From RGIG4576 sp964613095 (GTDB lineage: Bacteria > Bacteroidota > Bacteroidia > Bacteroidales > Muribaculaceae), in NCBI GenBank assembly GCA_964613095.1, contig CAZTFX010000032.1, positions 1 to 25,178 on the forward strand: DNA of 25,178 nucleotides. Direction: 5' to 3'. Under the pieces are notes generated by a model. The model searched no databases. It was given only the letters and a program-made list of their open reading frames with translations, and was not told the origin of the DNA. Positions 16,059 to 24,575 of the stretch are shown here, in pieces (position 1 is the stretch's first letter; the number at the start of each line of letters is the position of its first letter). The translations under genes were made by a program, and so were the position numbers.

Positions 16059-17393
16059 TTAGATTATACCTTGAGCCATCATGGCTTTTGCTACTTTCAT
16101 GAAACCTGCCACATTTGCCCCTTTTACATAGTTTACAATACCATCGGTCTCACTTCCATACTTAACACACTGTTCATGAATATTTTTCATGATACTTTGT
16201 AATTTTACGTCAACTTCTTCGGCACACCAAGTCAGTTTTTGTGAATTTTGTGCCATTTCAAGACCTGAAACAGAGACACCACCGGCATTTGCTGCTTTTC
16301 CGGGAGCATATAATATCTTAGCTTTCAAAAATTCTTGAACAGCTTCGGGTGTTGAAGGCATGTTGGCACCTTCCGACACTGCAATCACACCATTAGCTAG
16401 AAGCATGCGCGCATCATCGCCGTCAAGTTCATTTTGAGTTGCACTAGGCATAGCTATATCACATTTTACTTTCCATGGGCGTTCACCATCAAAGTATTCA
16501 CAACCATATTCTTCGGCAAATTCTTTAATACGTCCACGATAAATATTCTTCAACTTAAATATATAATCAAGTTGTTCGCGAGAAAGTCCTTCAGGTACAT
16601 AAATAGTACCATTGGAATCACTCATTGTAACAACTTTTGCTCCAAGTTTTAAAAGTTTATCAGCCGTATAAGTAGCAACATTACCCGAACCGGAAATAGC
16701 AACCTTTTTACCTTTTATATCAATACCACGTGTAGCAAGCATATTAAGTAAGAAATATACATTTCCATATCCTGTTGCTTCAGGGCGGACCAAAGAACCT
16801 CCAAATTCCAATCCTTTACCAGTAAAGGTTCCTGTGTTTTCACGCGCCATTTTCTTATACATTCCATACATATATCCCACTTCACGACCACCTACACCTA
16901 TATCACCGGCAGGAACATCGGTATCAGGACCTATGTGACGCCATAATTCTGCTATATAAGCTTGACAGAATCGCATAACTTCCATATCACTCTTTCCTTT
17001 GGGGTTAAAGTCGGAACCACCCTTACCACCACCCATAGGAAGTGTTGTAAGTGAGTTTTTGAAAGTTTGTTCAAATGCCAAAAACTTCAAAATTGACTGA
17101 TTCACAGAAGAGTGAAAACGAATACCACCCTTGTAAGGACCAATGGCATTATTATGCTGTATGCGATATCCCATATTATTTTGAACTTTTCCTTTATCAT
17201 CAACCCATGATATACGAAAAGAGAAGATTCTATCAGGCAAACATAAACGTTCTATAAGATTGTAGCGTTCAAATTCCGGATGCTTATTATATTCATCTTC
17301 GATTGTAGTTATTACTTCTTCTACAGCTTGTAGATACTCGGGTTCATTAGGAAATCTCTTTCTCAAATCATTTAAAACTTCTGTTGCATTCAT
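16059..17393 (-). CDS. gdhA: NADP-type glutamate dehydrogenase
   Basis: This 444-residue enzyme converts 2-oxoglutarate and ammonium to glutamate, a main route of ammonia assimilation in Bacteroidales. The family signatures are clear: GPYKGGIRFH, then LPMGGGKGGSDFNPKG (glutamate and catalytic lysine region, ~120) and the Rossmann loop ISGSGNVATY (~235). The length is that of the hexameric bacterial type, usually NADPH-dependent. Cofactor preference cannot be proved by eye. The start is the ATG at 17393, because the alternative two codons upstream is a TTG. A -7 box lies about 40 bp ahead, directly behind the terminator of the GH3 gene. Confidence 0.96.
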   Translation of the reverse strand: MNATEVLNDLRKRFPNEPEYLQAVEEVITTIEDEYNKHPEFERYNLIERLCLPDRIFSFRISWVDDKGKVQNNMGYRIQHNNAIGPYKGGIRFHSSVNQSILKFLAFEQTFKNSLTTLPMGGGKGGSDFNPKGKSDMEVMRFCQAYIAELWRHIGPDTDVPAGDIGVGGREVGYMYGMYKKMARENTGTFTGKGLEFGGSLVRPEATGYGNVYFLLNMLATRGIDIKGKKVAISGSGNVATYTADKLLKLGAKVVTMSDSNGTIYVPEGLSREQLDYIFKLKNIYRGRIKEFAEEYGCEYFDGERPWKVKCDIAMPSATQNELDGDDARMLLANGVIAVSEGANMPSTPEAVQEFLKAKILYAPGKAANAGGVSVSGLEMAQNSQKLTWCAEEVDVKLQSIMKNIHEQCVKYGSETDGIVNYVKGANVAGFMKVAKAMMAQGII

Positions 17394-17430
17394 AGCCAAT
17401 AATTTTTATGTCTAAAAATCAATTACACCG

Positions 17431-17438
17431 CAAATATA
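17431..17438 (-). promoter_or_regulatory. -7 element of gdhA
   Basis: TATATTTG followed by CGG on the minus strand, just downstream of the terminator at 17446-17478. The expected -33 position falls inside that hairpin. The nearest TTTG is only 15 bp away, so the -33 box is not canonical. Confidence 0.45.
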
Positions 17439-17445
17439 AGAATAA

Positions 17446-17478
17446 AAAATGTGCAAAACTAACAATTTTGCACATTTT
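17446..17478 (-). terminator. Terminator of the GH3 fusion gene
   Basis: A perfect 13-bp stem (AAAATGTGCAAAA / TTTTGCACATTTT) with a 7-nt loop. On the minus strand it is followed by a short T-rich tract (TTATTCTT) that runs into the gdhA -7 box. Confidence 0.8.
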
Positions 17479-17543
17479 CAATATTTTTACTCAAAAAGAA
17501 ACAATTTTACACCGTTTTTAATTTCAAATTGAAAGATTTTAGA

Positions 17544-20447
17544 CTATTTATCTAACAATGACTCATAAAAGAAGCGGAACATTGCAGGACGAATATCCAT
17601 TGTACTGAATGCCTTATTGTTTCTTGTTGGATTAACTCTGTTACACAAAAATATAAACGCAACATCATGAGTTGGATCAACCCAGAACACGGTTCCGGTA
17701 AACCCTAAGTGTCCATATGTTTCAGCCGGAGCCTCATCACATGTAGGAGAACCTTGTCCCTCTTTATTTGGAGCTCGGTCAAAACCTAAACCACGACGAG
17801 AGTTTGAACTTCTTTCCTCTGTAAATTGTTTTGTTACAACTTCACTCAACAATCTTTCACCTCCATAAACACCACCATTCAACCACATTTGGCAAAGTTT
17901 AGCTAAGTCATTGGCATTTGAAAACAATCCGGCATTTCCTGCTATACCACCTGCAAACGCATTGGTTTCATCATGTACATATCCCCATACAAGTTGTTTA
18001 CGCATAAGTGCGTCATACTCGGTAGGAGCCACTTGATAACGAGAGAATTTATCCAAAGGACGGTAAGTAGTGTGCCATGCACCTAGCGGAGCATAGAAAT
18101 TCTTTGTAACATATTCATCATGACGTATACCGGTTGCACGTTGTTCTGCATCCATTAATAAACAGAAATTCACACAACTATAACGCATATTCTTATTCGA
18201 ACGCAATTTTATTGTATATGCATTATGCATAACGGTATCATAAGCAGCTTCATGTAAGAACAAGCTATCACCTATCTGTATATTATACTTACCGGACTTA
18301 ACTCTAGAAACTAAATCAGAACGAAGATTTTTGTTTTCATCGGTCATTATATTATATATAGGTAAAGATGGAATATAACCGGTTTCGTGATACAAGAATT
18401 CACGCAAAGTAAGATTTTCCCTATCCGGACGACGCATTCCGGGTACATATTTACTCATCTTTTCATCTACATTCAACAAGCCTTCATCACAAGCCTTCAT
18501 TATACCCGGTAATGTTCCTGTTGCCTTCGATACAGAAGCAAGGTCATAAATAGTATTGGTAGTAACAGGAATTCCTGTTTCATAATCAAGCATACCATAG
18601 GCTTTATTGCAAATCACTTTACCTTTTCTTGCTATTAATACTTGACAACCCGGGAAAGCTCCAGCACGTAAACAACGGTTTGCAAGGCGGTCTATTTTTT
18701 TAAGCATATCACTGCTCACCCCCACTTCTTCAGGAACAGTATAACCCAAACGTGTTGATTCATACTTAACACCATCACCTACAGCAGCAACGCCTTCTAT
18801 GGTAATAGGAGAAACACCCTTTGCTCCATTTCCACCATAAATTGTCTGCGCAGCATAGTCTTGAGCCAATTCATCAGCTCCCCACGCTATCACTGTCGCT
18901 TTAGACTTTTCAACACCGGTCTTGAATTTACTTGCAGAATAAGGACTTGTAAAGAATACAGGAACAACATTCTCACATTGAGCAGTAATTGTATTTAGAG
19001 CCTTAACATAATCCTCATCGTCGTTATATACCCCAACGATTATCATATCATAGGGTTTCAACTTATTTAGCAAAATTTCAAGCATTGCACCTTTTATATA
19101 TGCAAATTTTCCTGTTTTACTATACATTTCACAACGATCTTGGAACATGCTTGTTACACCTTTAGTGTCACCTAACGAAACTACGGCAATATTCTTCTCA
19201 TCAAGCCCTTTTATTGGTAAAATATTATCATGATTCTTCAATACAGTGATTGAAGATGCAGTCAACATACGTTTCAACAATTCTGCATTAGGACAGAAAG
19301 CTGTTTTTTCCAATTCTGCTACATCAATCGGTTTAGAATTATGAACATTTAAAGCATACTTATAACGAAGCATTTTCTTACAACGTTCATCTATCGATTT
19401 TTGAGAAATCTCGCCTTTCTTTACTGCTTCCATTATTGCCTTAATTTCGACAGGAGGATTTATTGGCATAAGAAGTACATCATTTCCCGCTTTCAACGAG
19501 GCAACACTACGAGACCCCTCAACTACGGCTCCTTCCATTGATAATGCATCAGTAAAAATCAAGCCTTCAAATCCCATTTTATTCACCAGAAGTTCATTTA
19601 CTGCTTTTGCACTCAATGATGTAGGCATACCACTATCATCTACAGCAGGCATATTCAAGTGAGCTATCATCATTCCGGCATACCCTGCATTTATATAATC
19701 AACAAATGGTTTGAACTCACACTTCTCAAGTTCAGACAACGATTTATCAACAATCGGTAATTTTTTGTGCGAATCTTCATGTGTCGAGCCATGACCGGGA
19801 AAATGTTTTCCTGTAGAAAGTACGCCACCGTCTTCCAATCCTCTTGCATATTCCAAAGCATAAGATGCCACAAATTCAGGTGTTTCACCAAATGCCCGAC
19901 GACCAATAACCGGATTTAATGGATTATCATTTACGTCTAATACAGGAGCAAAATTTACATGTATTCCTGCCGCCCTCATTTGACGAGCCGACTCCTTTCC
20001 ATATTCATAGATAAGATTCTTATCGACAATTGCTCCAAGTGTCATACTGCGTGGGAAATCTCTCACACCATCAATACGCATACCCAATCCCCATTCACCA
20101 TCTATAGTCATAAGCAATGGAGTACGTGCTCGATTCATAAAGTCATTATATAATGACACATAATCGTTCATACTCATTTCATGGAAAATAAGACCACCAA
20201 GGTTATAGGTTTCCACCAAGTTACGAAGAGAATCCATCTTTTCTCCACTTACCCTGGGTGACACTCCTATCACCATCAATTGTGCGATACGTTCCTCTTT
20301 AGTCATTTTCTTAAATTGGGTGTTTACCCAATTGTTCATCGCTTTTTCATCTACTTTTTTCATCATATTAGGAACTACAGCATTCGCCATAGTTACACCT
20401 AACACAGCTGAAAGAAGTATAGCACTGATTCGCTTTAAGTTTTTCAT
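17544..20447 (-). CDS. NagZ-like GH3 beta-N-acetylhexosaminidase fused to a beta-lactamase-family serine hydrolase
   Basis: This 967-residue exported fusion protein has a signal peptide (~1-23). The GH3 domain (~30-370) has the NagZ signature KHFPGHGSTHEDSH near 215 and the nucleophile Asp in FTDALSMEGA. A GH3 C-terminal alpha/beta domain follows (~390-555). The class C-like serine hydrolase domain (~590-965) has the catalytic SVSK near 640, a YSC in place of the usual YSN near 755, and GHLGFTG near 912. In Bacillus subtilis the same two activities, NagZ and AmiE, are separate neighbouring genes for muropeptide recycling, so a combined muropeptide hydrolase is likely. It follows the 5'-nucleotidase gene by 27 bp. 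Confidence 0.9.
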   Translation of the reverse strand: MKNLKRISAILLSAVLGVTMANAVVPNMMKKVDEKAMNNWVNTQFKKMTKEERIAQLMVIGVSPRVSGEKMDSLRNLVETYNLGGLIFHEMSMNDYVSLYNDFMNRARTPLLMTIDGEWGLGMRIDGVRDFPRSMTLGAIVDKNLIYEYGKESARQMRAAGIHVNFAPVLDVNDNPLNPVIGRRAFGETPEFVASYALEYARGLEDGGVLSTGKHFPGHGSTHEDSHKKLPIVDKSLSELEKCEFKPFVDYINAGYAGMMIAHLNMPAVDDSGMPTSLSAKAVNELLVNKMGFEGLIFTDALSMEGAVVEGSRSVASLKAGNDVLLMPINPPVEIKAIMEAVKKGEISQKSIDERCKKMLRYKYALNVHNSKPIDVAELEKTAFCPNAELLKRMLTASSITVLKNHDNILPIKGLDEKNIAVVSLGDTKGVTSMFQDRCEMYSKTGKFAYIKGAMLEILLNKLKPYDMIIVGVYNDDEDYVKALNTITAQCENVVPVFFTSPYSASKFKTGVEKSKATVIAWGADELAQDYAAQTIYGGNGAKGVSPITIEGVAAVGDGVKYESTRLGYTVPEEVGVSSDMLKKIDRLANRCLRAGAFPGCQVLIARKGKVICNKAYGMLDYETGIPVTTNTIYDLASVSKATGTLPGIMKACDEGLLNVDEKMSKYVPGMRRPDRENLTLREFLYHETGYIPSLPIYNIMTDENKNLRSDLVSRVKSGKYNIQIGDSLFLHEAAYDTVMHNAYTIKLRSNKNMRYSCVNFCLLMDAEQRATGIRHDEYVTKNFYAPLGAWHTTYRPLDKFSRYQVAPTEYDALMRKQLVWGYVHDETNAFAGGIAGNAGLFSNANDLAKLCQMWLNGGVYGGERLLSEVVTKQFTEERSSNSRRGLGFDRAPNKEGQGSPTCDEAPAETYGHLGFTGTVFWVDPTHDVAFIFLCNRVNPTRNNKAFSTMDIRPAMFRFFYESLLDK

Positions 20448-20474
20448 TTCTGTCAGTTATTTTGGGTTTAATTA

Positions 20475-21998
20475 TCAATCAACTTTGTACATTCTTAAAT
20501 CCTCATTTGCGTCAATTTCCTTTCCTTGACGAGTAAGATTCTCTATATATGACATATATCTCACAGCAACCTTTACGTCATCGGAAAACAACAACTTACC
20601 TTCCTTAAAAGGAGTCATATAGTCACCACCATTAGCAAGATAATCAAGTGTTACCACCTTATATTTCTTTTTGGTTTTAATATCTTTGCCTTTTATTTTT
20701 GCCGACTTTATTTTCTTGTCTTTTGTAAATTCCACGATCAAATCACTACTAGTAGCATCACCTCCTCGACGCGCCATAACTTCAAGTGAACGCAACAATT
20801 GGTCTCCTGTCAATTCCAAGATTTGCAAACGATTGTCAAATGGGAACATTGAATTAATCAAGCCTTCCGATACACTACCTTTTGGCATATCACATCGTAT
20901 TCCCCCTTTATTCATTATAGAACAATCTACTTTCATACCACTTAATTCGGCTGTAATATCGCGAGCTGCATCACTCACCCAATTACTCAAAGCGCCCAAA
21001 CCTCGTGGCATTTCCTTTGCTGATATTGCAACTTCTTTGTTCATCAAGGAATCAATTCTTTCTTTATATGGAGATAAAAATGCTTCAATTTCAGGATAAT
21101 TTATACGACTATCATATCGCTTATCAATAGGTAATAATCTATAATCAACATTCAAAGTTTCCAAATCAATATCAATAAGTCCCACATACTTGCCCCAATT
21201 ACCTGTTTGTGTTATCGGTATCAATCTTCCCTCTTTATTGGCTATTTTCCATGCAGGAGAAGATTTCTTAATAGGATCTATAACAGTGTGACTATGACCT
21301 CCTATCACAAGGTCTATATCCGTACTGTTTTTTATCACATCCAAGTCTCCTTCCACACCTTTTCCTGTCATATCATATCCTATATGTGACACCATAATGA
21401 CAAAATCCACACCTTTTTCATGCTTTAATAATTTAGCCGTTGAATTAGCGGTTTCTATAATATCTCTGAATTTAAGTCCTTTATAATTGGGTTCCGCTAT
21501 CATACCTTGCGGATTAAGGTTTATGGCAAGAAAACCAACTTTCTTTTCGCCGAATTCTTTGATAAGATACGGTTTAAAAACATCAGCCAATACAGTTTCG
21601 GTAAAATCATAGTTTGAAGACAAACACACAGATTTTAATTTCTTATAATAAGGTGCAAGTTGTTCCAATCCATTGTCAAATTCATGGTTACCCAATATTG
21701 TTACATCAAAATTGAGTTTATTCAACATTTCATACTCTACATCACCATGATATTCAGAAAAATATAAAGTTCCTTGCACAGCATCACCGGCATGTACACG
21801 CATTACATTTTTTTCGGCGCATAATACACTATCAAACAATACTTTTTGACGTAATAATCCTCCTTTTCCGTCAAAATCGGGATCAATATGGCTATGTGTA
21901 TCATTTGATGTCAATATTATAAGATGTTCGGCGTGAATAGCACTTATACCTAAAATCAATGATAGGTATAACATAACGAAATATCGTTTCACTGTCAT
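20475..21998 (-). CDS. UshA-like 5'-nucleotidase / 2',3'-cyclic phosphodiesterase
   Basis: This 507-residue exported enzyme dephosphorylates nucleotides for uptake. A signal peptide ends near AIHA. The N-terminal metallophosphatase domain has the metal ligands of TSNDTHSHI, HAGDAVQG, GNHEFDNG, VSHIG and GGHSH. The C-terminal 5'-nucleotidase domain has NKGGIRCDMPKG and the late NGGDYM signature. Many Bacteroidales split these two domains into adjacent genes (from memory), but here they form one chain. The ATG at 21998 is chosen because the upstream alternative at 22046 is a TTG before the signal sequence. It is co-oriented with the GH3 fusion gene, 27 bp apart. Its promoter overlaps direct repeat copy A. 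Confidence 0.92.
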   Translation of the reverse strand: MTVKRYFVMLYLSLILGISAIHAEHLIILTSNDTHSHIDPDFDGKGGLLRQKVLFDSVLCAEKNVMRVHAGDAVQGTLYFSEYHGDVEYEMLNKLNFDVTILGNHEFDNGLEQLAPYYKKLKSVCLSSNYDFTETVLADVFKPYLIKEFGEKKVGFLAINLNPQGMIAEPNYKGLKFRDIIETANSTAKLLKHEKGVDFVIMVSHIGYDMTGKGVEGDLDVIKNSTDIDLVIGGHSHTVIDPIKKSSPAWKIANKEGRLIPITQTGNWGKYVGLIDIDLETLNVDYRLLPIDKRYDSRINYPEIEAFLSPYKERIDSLMNKEVAISAKEMPRGLGALSNWVSDAARDITAELSGMKVDCSIMNKGGIRCDMPKGSVSEGLINSMFPFDNRLQILELTGDQLLRSLEVMARRGGDATSSDLIVEFTKDKKIKSAKIKGKDIKTKKKYKVVTLDYLANGGDYMTPFKEGKLLFSDDVKVAVRYMSYIENLTRQGKEIDANEDLRMYKVD

Positions 21999-22033
21999 TT
22001 CTGTATAGAATTTAGTTAGATTACAATATTTTA

Positions 22034-22065
22034 CGAAATTACACAAAATTCCTCAACCTTTCAAG
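22034..22065 (-). promoter_or_regulatory. Promoter of the 5'-nucleotidase gene, inside repeat copy A
   Basis: On the minus strand, CTTG (22062-22065), a 20-bp spacer and TAATTTCG (22034-22041, one mismatch to TAnnTTTG). The -33 box and nearly all of the spacer belong to the 59-bp repeat. The spacing is identical to that of the cassette promoter. Confidence 0.5.
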
Positions 22066-22101
22066 AAATACCACAAATAAAAAACTTCCATAAATATGGA
22101 A
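22043..22101. repeat. 59-bp direct repeat, copy A
   Basis: Aligned by eye to 22661-22719 without gaps, with 53 of 59 positions identical. It contains a terminator hairpin at its right end and a minus-strand -33 region at its left. With copy B it brackets the DUF4160-DUF2442 pair. Confidence 0.85.
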
Positions 22102-22107
22102 GTTTTT
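22080..22107 (-). terminator. Terminator of the DUF4160-DUF2442 operon
   Basis: A 12-bp stem (AAAAACTTCCAT / ATGGAAGTTTTT) with an AAAT loop, followed on the minus strand by TTATTT. It begins 6 bp after the DUF2442 stop. Most of the hairpin lies within repeat copy A. Confidence 0.75.
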
Positions 22108-22113
22108 ATCTTA

Positions 22114-22359
22114 TCACGCGTCAATTCCAATCTCATGTAAAAATTCAGGAGCAAAGCCTATTTCATTATTCCAATCTACACTAAACGGATCTAATTTAAA
22201 ATTTTTGAAATAATTGATGTCTTGTAATTTTCTACATATTCCTTTTTGTGATAACGGTTTAAAATCACAATATTTCTTATCTCCATTACTAAAATATAGC
22301 AACAGCACATAATCCTGTATATATATCGCCTTTTTTATTGCTAAAATTTCATCATTCAT
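22114..22359 (-). CDS. DUF2442 domain protein (candidate antitoxin)
   Basis: This 81-residue protein has the DUF2442 layout: a strand pair (YVLLLYFSNGDKKYCDF), the FKPLSQKGICRKLQD helix, then FKNFKLDPFSVDWNNEIGFA and a C-terminal PEFLHEIG. DUF2442 proteins often sit next to DUF4160 proteins, and the pair has been proposed as a toxin-antitoxin-like module. I know of no proven mechanism. The gene starts 6 bp after the DUF4160 stop, so the two are co-translated. A terminator follows directly. Confidence 0.8.
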   Translation of the reverse strand: MNDEILAIKKAIYIQDYVLLLYFSNGDKKYCDFKPLSQKGICRKLQDINYFKNFKLDPFSVDWNNEIGFAPEFLHEIGIDA

Positions 22360-22365
22360 AGACTT

Positions 22366-22623
22366 TTACTTTAGAGGTTCAATTTTTATAGGAGATTCCT
22401 GTTCTTTCAAACGTTCCCAATTGGCAAGAAGTTCTTCTTTATGTAAATCCAACCAATCATATACCATATTTAAAGCTCGTCGAGGAAGACTTCCTGTTAT
22501 AACGCCATCATGTATTGTGATAATCGCCTTATAATTTTCATACCATACATGAAAATGAGGAGGATTATGCTCATTCATATACATGTAAATTATAATACCA
22601 TAAAATCTGCTAATTTCCGGCAT
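22366..22623 (-). CDS. DUF4160 domain protein (candidate toxin)
   Basis: This 85-residue protein matches DUF4160: it begins MPEISRFYGI and has the histidine-rich motif HNPPHFHVWY (~20-30). ITGSLPRRALNMVYDWLDLH and the helix EELLANWERLKE follow. The clustered His residues could bind metal, but no activity is established. The ATG at 22623 is chosen because the longer frame starts at a TTG inside the repeat and before the -7 box. With DUF2442 it forms a two-gene operon between 59-bp direct repeats. Which partner is toxic, if either, is not known. Confidence 0.85.
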   Translation of the reverse strand: MPEISRFYGIIIYMYMNEHNPPHFHVWYENYKAIITIHDGVITGSLPRRALNMVYDWLDLHKEELLANWERLKEQESPIKIEPLK

Positions 22624-22651
22624 AACTATATAATTGATAATTCGGTTTTCG

Positions 22652-22683
22652 CAAATATAAACAAAATCCCTCAACTTATCAAG
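22652..22683 (-). promoter_or_regulatory. Promoter of the DUF4160-DUF2442 operon, in repeat copy B
   Basis: On the minus strand, CTTG (22680-22683), a 20-bp spacer and a perfect TATATTTG (22652-22659). It is stronger at the -7 box than the homologous promoter in copy A. Confidence 0.6.
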
Positions 22684-22719
22684 AAATACCCTATATAAAA
22701 AACTTCCATAAATATGGAA
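22661..22719. repeat. 59-bp direct repeat, copy B
   Basis: The partner of 22043-22101, in the same orientation and 618 bp away. Its hairpin is degenerate: the left arm AAAACTTCCAT is kept, but past the loop only ATGGAA still pairs. It therefore no longer looks like an efficient terminator. Confidence 0.85.
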
Positions 22720-22805
22720 ATATAAAATTATTAAAATAATAGAAGTTCATTTCCAAAAAAACACAAGACTCTACATTATTTTCATTAAAATGTATGATAT
22801 ATGCG

Positions 22806-22835
22806 AAACGAGTTCGGTGTATACCGAACTCGTTT
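22806..22835 (-). terminator. Terminator of gpmI
   Basis: A perfect 13-bp stem (AAACGAGTTCGGT and its complement) with a 4-nt loop, 66 bp after the gpmI stop. Only a short T-run follows. It separates gpmI from the cassette. Confidence 0.7.
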
Positions 22836-22900
22836 TATTGTAATTATAAGACTTTTTTGCCCAATCCGGCATATTCGTCCTATCCAATATACAGAAAGCC

Positions 22901-24418
22901 TTATTTAATCAAGTCTTTACCTGTCATTTCAGCAGGCTGCGGAAGTCCCATGATGTGAAGCAATGTAGGAGCCACATCGGCAAGGATTCCATCCTCAATC
23001 TTAGCGTCCTTATTCTCTGTTACATATACGCAAGGAACAGGATTCAAAGAGTGAGCAGTGTTAGGAGTACCATCCTCATTGATAGCATTATCGGCATTAC
23101 CATGATCAGCAATAATGATTACTTCATAATCATTAGCCTTAGCTGCCTCTACCACTTGTTCAACACACTTATCCACCGTTACTACTGCTTTTTCTATTGC
23201 CTCATAAATTCCGGTATGTCCCACCATGTCACCATTGGCAAAATTTACCACTACGAAATCATACTTTTGTGTATTGATAGCTTCAGCTAGTTTATCAGCA
23301 ACTTCAGGAGCACTCATTTCCGGTTGAAGGTCATAAGTTGCCACCTTGGGAGAAGGTACAAGAATACGATCCTCTCCTTCGTATGGAGTTTCACGACCTC
23401 CATTGAAGAAGAATGTCACATGGGCATATTTTTCGGTTTCAGCAATGTGAAGTTGTTTCTTTCCTAAGGATGAAACATATTCACCTATTGTATTATTCAC
23501 ATTTTCTTTATCAAAAAGGATATGTACACCCTTGAATGAAGCATCGTATGGAGTCATACAATAATATTGAAGATTTGGAATGATTTTCATTCCTTCTGCC
23601 GGCATATCCTCTTGAGTAAGAACAATAGTAAGTTCTTTAGCTCGGTCATTACGATAGTTATAGAATAATACTACATCACCTTCCTTGATAGTGCCACCAT
23701 TAACAGTACTGTTCACAATAGGCAGCATAAATTCGTCGGTAACATCGTTATCATAGGACTTTTGTACTGCAGCCACCATATCGGTAGCAGCTTCACCCTT
23801 ACCTTCAATAAGCATATCATAAGCAACCTTTACACGATCCCAACGCTTGTCGCGATCCATTGCGTAATAACGTCCGATGATTGAAGCTATAACTCCTGCA
23901 CTCTTATCACAATGAGCTTGTAAATCGGCAATAAAACCTTTACCACTCTTTGGATCGGTATCACGACCATCCATAAAACAGTGGATATACACTTCTTTCA
24001 ATCCATATTCTTTTGCTATATCACATAATGCATACACATGGTCAAGTGAACTATGTACACCACCGGTAGAAGTCAATCCCATAAAGTGAATTGCTTTCCC
24101 GTTTTCTTTGGCATAGCCGAACGCATTTTTTATTTCAGGATTTTCAAGAATTGATTTATCGCGAATTGATTTATTGATTTTCACAAGGTCTTGATACAAC
24201 ACACGACCTGCTCCTATATTTAAGTGACCCACTTCGGAATTTCCCATCTGTCCATCAGGCAAACCAACGTTCTCCCCACTGGCTTGTAGTTGAGAATGAG
24301 GATATTGAGCCAACAAACTATCCCAATAAGGAGTAGGAGTAACCGAAATAACATCCGATTTTGTTTTGTTTCCGATTCCCCAACCATCGAGAATCATCAA
24401 TAATGCTTTCTTAGCCAT
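22901..24418 (-). CDS. gpmI: 2,3-bisphosphoglycerate-independent phosphoglycerate mutase
   Basis: This 505-residue glycolytic enzyme interconverts 3- and 2-phosphoglycerate and belongs to the alkaline-phosphatase superfamily. It begins with the metal site MILDGWGIG. The phosphorylated Ser lies in MGNSEVGHLNIG (~60), the substrate-binding region includes HCFMDGRDTDP, and the second metal site has ADHGNADN (~445). Length is typical (~505-515). A -7 element lies about 48 bp upstream, so it is probably transcribed alone. Confidence 0.97.
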   Translation of the reverse strand: MAKKALLMILDGWGIGNKTKSDVISVTPTPYWDSLLAQYPHSQLQASGENVGLPDGQMGNSEVGHLNIGAGRVLYQDLVKINKSIRDKSILENPEIKNAFGYAKENGKAIHFMGLTSTGGVHSSLDHVYALCDIAKEYGLKEVYIHCFMDGRDTDPKSGKGFIADLQAHCDKSAGVIASIIGRYYAMDRDKRWDRVKVAYDMLIEGKGEAATDMVAAVQKSYDNDVTDEFMLPIVNSTVNGGTIKEGDVVLFYNYRNDRAKELTIVLTQEDMPAEGMKIIPNLQYYCMTPYDASFKGVHILFDKENVNNTIGEYVSSLGKKQLHIAETEKYAHVTFFFNGGRETPYEGEDRILVPSPKVATYDLQPEMSAPEVADKLAEAINTQKYDFVVVNFANGDMVGHTGIYEAIEKAVVTVDKCVEQVVEAAKANDYEVIIIADHGNADNAINEDGTPNTAHSLNPVPCVYVTENKDAKIEDGILADVAPTLLHIMGLPQPAEMTGKDLIK

Positions 24419-24465
24419 AATCTTATATTTTATTTTGTTTTAATATTTTCCTTTTTTCCAATTTG

Positions 24466-24473
24466 CAAAGATA
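24466..24473 (-). promoter_or_regulatory. -7 element of gpmI
   Basis: TATCTTTG followed by CAAATTGG on the minus strand, 48 bp before the ATG. The TTTG upstream is only 16 bp away, shorter than usual. Confidence 0.45.
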
Positions 24474-24520
24474 CTGCATTTTTACCCAACAAATATCATA
24501 CCAATAATAAAAAAACACAA

Positions 24521-24553
24521 AAAAAGCTATCCACTTATTGAGGATAGCTTTTT
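24521..24553 (-). terminator. Terminator of rplS
   Basis: A 12-bp stem (AAAAAGCTATCC / GGATAGCTTTTT) with a 9-nt loop, followed on the minus strand by TTGTGTTTTTTT. It is a strong intrinsic terminator. Confidence 0.85.
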
Positions 24554-24575
24554 ATGAAGTTCGTTTGATTGTGTC

